Below are positions 7,930-13,375 of a stretch of 23,072 nucleotides of DNA, piece after piece. The position numbers and the translations under genes were made by a program. The notes beneath the pieces are model-generated. The model made no database searches. It saw only the letters and a list, made by a program, of their open reading frames with translations, and was not told the origin of the DNA. Origin of the DNA: Myxococcales bacterium (GTDB lineage: Bacteria > Myxococcota_A > Polyangia > Fen-1088); contig PMZX01000361.1 of NCBI GenBank assembly GCA_003170035.1, positions 633 to 23,704 on the forward strand, in the 5' to 3' direction. The stretch's first letter is position 1; every line of letters starts with the position of its first letter.

Positions 7930-8124
7930 ATGTCTCAAGCTCTGGCAACCATCAATACCGCAGCGCCAGTCATTAGCAGGGAACGTGCCCTGAAGATCCT
8001 GTCCAAGTCCCTGTACCGGGATTTGCGCCAGAACGGCTACGAGCCAAAGCAAATCGTTGCCGTGGCATCTGAGCTGATCAGCTTGGTCACGTCCGACATC
8101 AAGGAGGACGCGCAGCTCGTGTAG
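7930..8124 (+). CDS. Small protein of unknown function (64 aa)
   Basis: I do not recognise a named family. The 64-residue protein has a short disordered N-terminus (MSQALATINTAAPVISRE) and then a mostly helical, charged segment from about residue 19 (ALKILSKSLYRDLRQNGY, then PKQIVAVASELISLVTSDIK). There are no Cys residues, no signal peptide and no membrane span, so it is probably a soluble helical-hairpin protein. The start is fixed by a strong Shine-Dalgarno run (GGGAGGAGGG, 7918-7927) just ahead of ATG 7930; an upstream in-frame start at 7867 would place the sigma-54-like promoter inside the gene. It has its own terminator at 8154-8179, so it is a monocistronic unit, probably well translated and induced by an enhancer-binding activator. 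Confidence 0.75.
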   Translation: MSQALATINTAAPVISRERALKILSKSLYRDLRQNGYEPKQIVAVASELISLVTSDIKEDAQLV

Positions 8125-8153
8125 CGCCACTCGTTTCAGAGAAGTCGTAGCTT

Positions 8154-8179
8154 GGGGGCCTCACAGCCCCCTTTTTTTT
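8154..8179 (+). terminator. Intrinsic (rho-independent) terminator
   Basis: GGGGGC (8154-8159), loop CTCACA, and GCCCCC (8166-8171) form a perfect 6-bp GC stem followed by eight T residues (8172-8179). It lies 29 nt after the small-protein stop and separates that unit from pgk. Confidence 0.95.
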
Positions 8180-8235
8180 GCCAGAGCATATGGCCTGGAA
8201 ACCAGAGCCTATTCCGTGTAAAAGCGGTCCCTCCC

Positions 8236-9420
8236 ATGGCGGCCAAGACCATCGCCGATCTGGACATTCAAGGCCGGCGGGTCTTCATCCGCGTGGACTT
8301 CGATGTTCCCTTGACCCCGGCCGGCGGTGTGTCGGATGCCACGCGCATTCGCGAAAGTCTTCCCACCATCCGGTACGCCATCGACCGTGGTGCACGGGTG
8401 GTCCTGGCCTCCCATCTTGGTCGGCCCAAAGGGAAACCGAACCCGGCGTTTTCCCTCATGCCGGTGGCCGCTTGCCTAGTCGAGCTTCTCGACCGCGACG
8501 TGGTGCTGGCCGACGAGCCGGTGGGCGACGGCGCCAAGAAGGTCGTGGCCGACCTGCGCGACGGCGGCGTGGCCATGCTGGAGAACCTGCGCTTCGCGTC
8601 CGGCGAAGAAGCCAACGACGAGACCTTCGCCCGCGCCCTTGCTGGTTGCACCGACGTCTACATCAACGATGCCTTCGCAACCGCGCACCTTGCCCACGCA
8701 TCGACAGCTGGGATGCCAAGGTTCGTGTCGACCAAGGGTGCGGGACTGAGGATGGAGCGCGAGGTGAAGCTCCTGGGCCGGCTCAGGGGCGAGATCGAGC
8801 ACCCGTTCGTCGCCATCCTCGGCGGCGCCAACCTCTGTGACAAGATGGGCCTTCTGGAAAGCCTGCTGGACCGTGCCAACGCGATCTTCGTCGGTGGCCC
8901 GCTGGCCAACACCTTCCTCAAGGCTCAAGGCGGCAGCCTGGGAACCTCCCGGGTGGAAGGCGAGAGGTTGGCCTGGGCGCGCGCCTTTCTGGCCAAGGCC
9001 GAGAACGCCCAGGTCGAGGTTCTGTTGCCGCGCGATTTGGTGGCGGCGTCCGATTCCGACGCGCTCGCAGGCCAGGTGGTTCCCGCGATGAAGGTGCCCG
9101 ACGATCTGGCGGCGCTTGACATCGGTCCCGAGACCGCGCAGCGGTTTGCCGAGGGCTTGGCCCGCGCCCGCACCGTGTTCTGGGACGGCCCCATGGGCGC
9201 GTTCGATTCAGCGCCCTTTGCCGCCGGCACCATCGCCGTGGCCAAGGCCGTGGCCGCGGTGAAGTTCGGCCTGACCGTGGTAGCTGGTCCCGAGTCGGCG
9301 GCTGCCCTTGGCCGCGCAGGCGTGTCCGAGCGCATCACACACATCTCGACGGGCGGCTGCGCGACTCTTGAGTTTATCGAGGGCAAGAAGCTTCCCGGGC
9401 TTGCCGCATTGGAGTCCTAA
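8236..9420 (+). CDS. pgk: Phosphoglycerate kinase homologue with altered active site
   Basis: A 394-residue protein that aligns with phosphoglycerate kinase end to end, including RVDF near residue 19, SHLGRPKG (59-66), MLENLRF (114-120), a WxGPMG loop (316-321) and HISTGG (369-374). The normal enzyme transfers phosphate between 1,3-bisphosphoglycerate and ADP in glycolysis. Several usually invariant positions differ. RVDFN is RVDFD. AHRAH is AHLAH (Leu152, normally a 3-phosphoglycerate-binding Arg). GGAK is GGAN (Asn199, normally the transition-state Lys). WNGP is WDGP. GGGDS/T is AGPES (350-354). STGGG is STGGC. The reading frame is intact. It lies 18 nt before tpiA in the usual pgk-tpiA-secG order; gap is not adjacent. 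Family membership is certain; kinase activity is doubtful. ATG 8236 is set by homology, and no Shine-Dalgarno is seen. Confidence 0.9.
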   Translation: MAAKTIADLDIQGRRVFIRVDFDVPLTPAGGVSDATRIRESLPTIRYAIDRGARVVLASHLGRPKGKPNPAFSLMPVAACLVELLDRDVVLADEPVGDGAKKVVADLRDGGVAMLENLRFASGEEANDETFARALAGCTDVYINDAFATAHLAHASTAGMPRFVSTKGAGLRMEREVKLLGRLRGEIEHPFVAILGGANLCDKMGLLESLLDRANAIFVGGPLANTFLKAQGGSLGTSRVEGERLAWARAFLAKAENAQVEVLLPRDLVAASDSDALAGQVVPAMKVPDDLAALDIGPETAQRFAEGLARARTVFWDGPMGAFDSAPFAAGTIAVAKAVAAVKFGLTVVAGPESAAALGRAGVSERITHISTGGCATLEFIEGKKLPGLAALES

Positions 9421-9438
9421 GGTAGAAAGGAGCCTTTC

Positions 9439-10224
9439 ATGTCTCAATCTCGTGTGCCCCGACCGCTGTTCTGCGGAAACTGGAAGTTGTGGGGCAGTCT
9501 GTCCGAGTCGGTCGCCCTGGCCAAGGGCGTGCGCGACGCCACCGCCGGTGTGACCGCGGTGGACGTGGCCGTAGGCCCTGGCTTCGTGGCCTTGGCCGCG
9601 GTAGCGGAGAAGCTCCAGTCGAGCGCGCTCGGCGTGGCGGCCCAGGACGGCTACTGGGAGGTCAAGGGTGCCTTCACCGGCGAGGTGGCCATGGCCCAGA
9701 TCGCGGACGCGGGCGCGCGCTACGTGATCATCGGCCACTCGGAGCGGCGCCAGTTCTTTGCTGAGACGGACGCAAGCGTGGCTCGCAAGGCCAAGGCAGC
9801 GCTGGGCGTGCATCTGACCCCCATCATCTGCATCGGCGAGACCCTGAGCGAGCGCGACGCGGGCCAAGCGCTGGCGCGCGTGTCGAGCCAACTTGACGGC
9901 GCCATGCGCGAACTTTCCGACGCTGAGCTGGTCAGGGTCGTGATCGCCTACGAGCCCGTGTGGGCCATCGGCACGGGCCGCAACGCCACACCCGAGCAAG
10001 CGCAAGAAGTGCACGCGGCCATCCGCGCGCAGCTTAGCCGGCGCCTGCAGGGCAAGGCGCAAGAGATCCGGATTCTCTACGGTGGCAGCGTCAAGCCGGA
10101 CAACGTGGCCAGCTTGATGGGACAGAAGGACATCGACGGCGCACTGGTTGGCGGTGCGTCGCTGACTGTGGAATCATTCGCCAAGCTGGTAAAGGAAGGG
10201 ACTTCCGCGTGTATACGTTCTTGA
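9439..10224 (+). CDS. tpiA: Triosephosphate isomerase
   Basis: A 261-residue TIM-barrel enzyme that interconverts dihydroxyacetone phosphate and glyceraldehyde 3-phosphate in the cytosol. All key residues are present: Asn14 and Lys16 (CGNWK), catalytic His100 (IIGHSERR), catalytic Glu172 ([11 protein letters not shown]) with the mobile loop 6 behind it, and the phosphate-binding YGGSVKPDN. Two positions vary: the usual NWKMN is NWKLW, and the usual AQN before the GAFTGE motif is AQD. Neither removes a catalytic group. The start ATG 9439 has a good Shine-Dalgarno (AAAGGAG) 8 nt upstream. It lies between pgk and secG, and its last 16 nt overlap the secG start, so translation is probably coupled. 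Confidence 0.95.
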   Translation: MSQSRVPRPLFCGNWKLWGSLSESVALAKGVRDATAGVTAVDVAVGPGFVALAAVAEKLQSSALGVAAQDGYWEVKGAFTGEVAMAQIADAGARYVIIGHSERRQFFAETDASVARKAKAALGVHLTPIICIGETLSERDAGQALARVSSQLDGAMRELSDAELVRVVIAYEPVWAIGTGRNATPEQAQEVHAAIRAQLSRRLQGKAQEIRILYGGSVKPDNVASLMGQKDIDGALVGGASLTVESFAKLVKEGTSACIRS

Positions 10225-10922
10225 CAGTCTTGCACGTTATCGTCTGCATCTTCTTGATGCTGGTGGTTCTTCTCCAGGCTGGACGTGGCGGAGGCATGGG
10301 TATCGCCTTCGGCGGCAGTGGTGGCAGCCAGTCCGTGTTCGGCTCATCCGGGGGCGCGAATTTCTTGACCAAGATGACCGCGGTCTGCGCCTTCATCTTC
10401 TTCGCCAATTCGCTGACCCTGGCCTACATGTCGAGCCAATCCGATTCGCGGCGCTTGCAGAAGATCGCGACAAAGAAGGCGGCCGACAAGAAGGCCGAGG
10501 ATGCGACCAATGCCAAGCTGGCCAGCGCGTTGGAGAAGGCGCGCCAAGAGGCCGAGAAGGCCAAGTCCGTCATGCCCGAAGGCTCCACAGCGAGCGGGTC
10601 TGCCACCGCGACCGAGACGAAGACGACTGACGAGAAGCCGGTCGCGCCCGAAAAGGCCGCAGTCGAGAAGGCGGCGGTCGAGAAGGCAGCGCCCCTCAAG
10701 CTCAAGATGCCGGCCAGCGAGACTGCCGCGCCCGCGGACAAGCCGGCCCCGGTCAAGAAGGCTGCGCGCGCACCAAAGCCCGAACCTGCCGAGGAGGCTT
10801 CACCCACCCCGAAGCCAGCCCCGGCCGAGGAGGCGGCGCCTGCCCCAAAGCCAGTCCGGGCCAAAAAGGCGACACCCGCTGAAGAAGAGGCGCCGGTAGC
10901 GCCGGCCCCGGCACAGCCGTAG
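10209..10922 (+). CDS. secG: SecG translocase subunit with long C-terminal tail
   Basis: A 237-residue protein, about twice the length of a typical SecG (75-115). Residues 1-75 are a standard SecG: membrane helix 1 ([20 protein letters not shown]), the cytoplasmic glycine loop with LLQAGRGGGMGIAFGG and QSVFGSSG, then helix 2 (KMTAVCAFIFFANSLTLAYM). SecG assists SecYEG in exporting proteins across the inner membrane. The remaining 160 residues are low-complexity and rich in Ala, Lys, Glu and Pro: first a helical, coiled-coil-like stretch (KLASALEKARQEAEKAK), then repeats such as EKAAVEKAAVEKAAP and PKPxPAEEA. The start is GTG 10209 with AAGGAAGGG upstream, overlapping tpiA by 16 nt; dapF follows within 10 nt. 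The core function is secure; the role of the tail is unknown. Confidence 0.92.
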   Translation: MYTFLTVLHVIVCIFLMLVVLLQAGRGGGMGIAFGGSGGSQSVFGSSGGANFLTKMTAVCAFIFFANSLTLAYMSSQSDSRRLQKIATKKAADKKAEDATNAKLASALEKARQEAEKAKSVMPEGSTASGSATATETKTTDEKPVAPEKAAVEKAAVEKAAPLKLKMPASETAAPADKPAPVKKAARAPKPEPAEEASPTPKPAPAEEAAPAPKPVRAKKATPAEEEAPVAPAPAQP

Positions 10923-10931
10923 ACTGTGCAA

Positions 10932-11918
10932 ATGTCATCGATTCCCTTCGTCAAGGCCGAAGGGTTGGGGAATGATTTCCTTGTCGTCGACCTGCGCCCG
11001 GGCAAGCCGAGGGCAGGGATTCCATCCGCGGCTGACCCGGCGGTGGTGCGCGCGCTGTGCGACCGCCACTTCGGCGTGGGCGGCGACGGCGTGCTGGCCA
11101 TCTTGCCGCCTTTGCAGGGCGACGCCCGCATGCAGGTCATCAACGCCGACGGCAGCGAGGCTGAAATGTGTGGCAACGGCATTCGCTGCGTGGCCAAGTT
11201 CCTCTATGAGAGGGATCCGTCGCTGCGCCGTCCGGTGCTACGCATCGACACGGGCGCCGGACTGCTGGAATGCCGGATCGCCGCGCGCGGCGGTCGGGCC
11301 GAGACAGTGGCGGTCGAGATGGGCCAACCGCAGTTGGACCCGCCCCATATCCCGGTCGCGGCGCGGGCCGGGAAGCCCCTGGTGAGAAGCCCGCTGCGCG
11401 CGGGTGATCGTGAATTCGCGTTCACCGCCGTCTCCATGGGCAACCCCCATGCGGTGATCTTCATCGACGATCCGGCTGCTGACCTGCGCGCCCTGGCTGA
11501 AGCCTACGGACGCGGCATCGAGAACGATTCCCTGTTTCCCCGCCGGACCAACGTGGAATTCGCACGCGTGCGGCAGGGGTCAGCGGGGACGGAGAACGTG
11601 GAGTTTGCGCGTGTTCGGCAAGGACGAGCGGGGGTGGAGATCGATTTGGTCGTGTGGGAGAGGGGCTGCGGCATCACCCTCGCCTGCGGCACCGGTGCCT
11701 GTGCCACGGTGGTGGCCGCTTGCCTGGAGGGCCGAGTTTCACCTGACCAGGAGATCCCGGTGCACCTTCCCGGCGGGACGCTCTTCATCCGCGTGGCCAG
11801 TCAACCCGCACGCGACGGTTCCCCGAGCTACGCCGGCGTCTCCATGCGCGGCCCTGCCCGCATCGTATTCGAGGCCGAGATCGATCCCGATCAGATCCTC
11901 AAGCCAGCCGGAGAGTAG
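10932..11918 (+). CDS. dapF: Diaminopimelate epimerase with internal duplication
   Basis: A 328-residue PLP-independent epimerase converting LL- to meso-diaminopimelate for lysine and peptidoglycan synthesis. The two catalytic cysteines are Cys80 (EMCGNGIRC) and Cys252 (LACGTGACA). Other conserved parts are GLGNDFLVVD, SMGNPHAV, the NVEF strand and WERGCG. It is longer than the usual 270-280 residues, partly because a 15-residue segment starting NVEFARVRQG is tandemly duplicated in frame (about residues 207-236). The copies differ mostly at synonymous sites. The duplicate sits just before the ERG substrate-binding motif, so loop geometry near the active site may be affected. The start may be ATG 10932 or GTG 10926; neither has a clear Shine-Dalgarno. 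It follows secG directly and is probably in the pgk-tpiA-secG transcript. Confidence 0.93.
   Translation: MSSIPFVKAEGLGNDFLVVDLRPGKPRAGIPSAADPAVVRALCDRHFGVGGDGVLAILPPLQGDARMQVINADGSEAEMCGNGIRCVAKFLYERDPSLRRPVLRIDTGAGLLECRIAARGGRAETVAVEMGQPQLDPPHIPVAARAGKPLVRSPLRAGDREFAFTAVSMGNPHAVIFIDDPAADLRALAEAYGRGIENDSLFPRRTNVEFARVRQGSAGTENVEFARVRQGRAGVEIDLVVWERGCGITLACGTGACATVVAACLEGRVSPDQEIPVHLPGGTLFIRVASQPARDGSPSYAGVSMRGPARIVFEAEIDPDQILKPAGE
11550..11639 (+). repeat. 45-bp in-frame tandem duplication inside dapF
   Basis: Two adjacent 45-nt units, 11550-11594 and 11595-11639, each encode 15 residues (NVEFARVRQG-S/R-AG-T/V-E). Thirteen of 15 residues are identical. At the DNA level seven codons differ synonymously (for example GAA/GAG, TTC/TTT, GCA/GCG, CGC/CGT, CAG/CAA) and two differ in residue. 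This is not a recent slippage product. Confidence 0.9.
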
Positions 11919-11941
11919 TCGAAAAGCAAGCAGGAGGCGAC

Positions 11942-13369
11942 ATGCGCAACATTCTCTGCATCGCCCTGGCGTGCGTCGGAGTCGCGTGTAGTAGTGCCGC
12001 AAGATCGGGCGCACCTGGCAAAGACGGTGGAGCTGACAGCAGCCCCGCAGCGGGCAGCAGCGGCACGACCGGCAGCGGGGGAACTGCGGGTCAGAGTGGC
12101 CCGGGTGGAACGAGCGGAGCGGGGCGGACCACCGGGGCGGGCGGGACGGCCGGGGCCGGAGGGACGGTCGGAGCGGGCGGGACGACTGGGGCAAGCAGTG
12201 GCAGCGTCGGGGGAGCGGGCGGAACGAGCGCTTCCCAAGATGCCGCTGCAGGCGGCGCGGGCGGGACGACCGGCGCGGGCGGGACGGCCGGCGCGGGTGG
12301 GACGGCCGGCGCGGGTGGCGCGTCTGCTTCGGGCGGGACCACCAGCGCGGCGGGCACCGGCGGCCGAGGTGGCGGGGCCGGAAGCAGCAGCACCGGTGGA
12401 ACGGTTGGAGTCGGTGGCAGTGGAGGTTCAGGTGGCGCAGGTGGCACAGATACGGGTGCGCTCGACGCGGGTAGCGCCCCGAGAGATGGGGGACGCGATG
12501 CGGGCAACGATGCCACTCCTGCGCCTGACAGCGCGATAGATGTCAGCCGGGACATAGTCAGGGAGCAGTCTTCCGTCGCCTCCGATGCGGGCAGCGACGC
12601 GATCCCGGTACCTGCTGGCTACGTCCTGGCTTGGTCTGACGAGTTTGACGTCGACGGCGCGCCCAATCCGAAGAACTGGAACTTTGAAACCGGCTTTGTG
12701 CGCAACCAGGAGCTTCAGTGGTATCAGGCGAAAAACGCCAGCGTGACGGGCGGCCTGCTGGTCATCGAGGCACGCCGCGAGCAGGTAGCCAACCCCAACT
12801 ACTCGGCAACCGGCGCGGACTGGAAAACACAGCGCCAGTATGCCCAGTACACCTCCTCCAGCATGACCACCTCGGGCCTGCACATGTTCCTGTACGGACG
12901 CTTCGAGATGCGTGCCAGGATTGACACGGACAAGGGTATGTGGCCCGCGTTCTGGACGGTCGGAGCCACCGGCGAATGGCCCAGCGGCGGCGAGATCGAC
13001 ATCATGGAGTACTACAATGGCAACATCCTGGCCAACGTGGCCTGGGGCACCACCACACGCTGGGTAGGCCAGTGGGATGCGGTGGCCAAGGCCATCACCA
13101 GCTTTGGCGACCCGCAATGGTCGAGCAAATTCCACATCTGGCGGATGGACTGGGACGACCAGAACATCGTTCTCTCCGTCGACGACTACCAAATGAATAC
13201 GACATCCCTTGCCACTGCGGTCAATCCCGACGGCACGTCCCCATTCAAGAAGAATCAATACATCATCGTCAATCTGGCCATCGGCGGCGTGAATGGGGGC
13301 GATCCCTCGACAACGACCTTTCCTGCTCGCTACGAGATCGACTACGTGCGCGTCTTCCAGAAACAATAG
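11942..13369 (+). CDS. Secreted lipoprotein with GH16 (laminarinase-like) domain
   Basis: A 475-residue predicted lipoprotein. Residues 1-16 are a type II signal peptide ending in a lipobox (VGVAC, Cys16). Residues about 25-175 are a Gly/Thr/Ala-rich, low-complexity linker of GGTxGAGG-like units; a short acidic spacer follows. Residues about 205-475 form a glycoside hydrolase family 16 domain beginning LAWSDEFDVDG. The family's catalytic pattern is intact in GGEIDIMEYYNG: Glu351 nucleophile, Asp353, Glu356 acid/base. Other conserved parts are YGRFEMRARI, GMWPAFW and FHIWRMDWDDQNI. GH16 enzymes of this type cleave beta-1,3 or mixed-linkage glucans and related polysaccharides. ATG 11942 has AGGAGG upstream and lies 23 nt after dapF, so co-transcription is possible. 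The exact polysaccharide is unknown. Confidence 0.9.
   Translation: MRNILCIALACVGVACSSAARSGAPGKDGGADSSPAAGSSGTTGSGGTAGQSGPGGTSGAGRTTGAGGTAGAGGTVGAGGTTGASSGSVGGAGGTSASQDAAAGGAGGTTGAGGTAGAGGTAGAGGASASGGTTSAAGTGGRGGGAGSSSTGGTVGVGGSGGSGGAGGTDTGALDAGSAPRDGGRDAGNDATPAPDSAIDVSRDIVREQSSVASDAGSDAIPVPAGYVLAWSDEFDVDGAPNPKNWNFETGFVRNQELQWYQAKNASVTGGLLVIEARREQVANPNYSATGADWKTQRQYAQYTSSSMTTSGLHMFLYGRFEMRARIDTDKGMWPAFWTVGATGEWPSGGEIDIMEYYNGNILANVAWGTTTRWVGQWDAVAKAITSFGDPQWSSKFHIWRMDWDDQNIVLSVDDYQMNTTSLATAVNPDGTSPFKKNQYIIVNLAIGGVNGGDPSTTTFPARYEIDYVRVFQKQ
12061..12450 (+). repeat. Degenerate GC-rich repeat encoding a Gly/Thr/Ala linker
   Basis: Imperfect short repeats built on GCGGGCGGGACG-like units encode runs such as GGTAGAGG and GAGGTTGAGG. 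They lie inside the GH16 lipoprotein gene and link the lipid anchor to the catalytic domain. The tract is prone to replication slippage and assembly error. Confidence 0.8.
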
Positions 13370-13375
13370 GCAACA

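Noticed and set aside
12061..12450. Repeat tract considered as a CRISPR array
   Set aside because: The units are short, degenerate and in frame, encode a Gly/Thr/Ala linker, and have no unique spacers.
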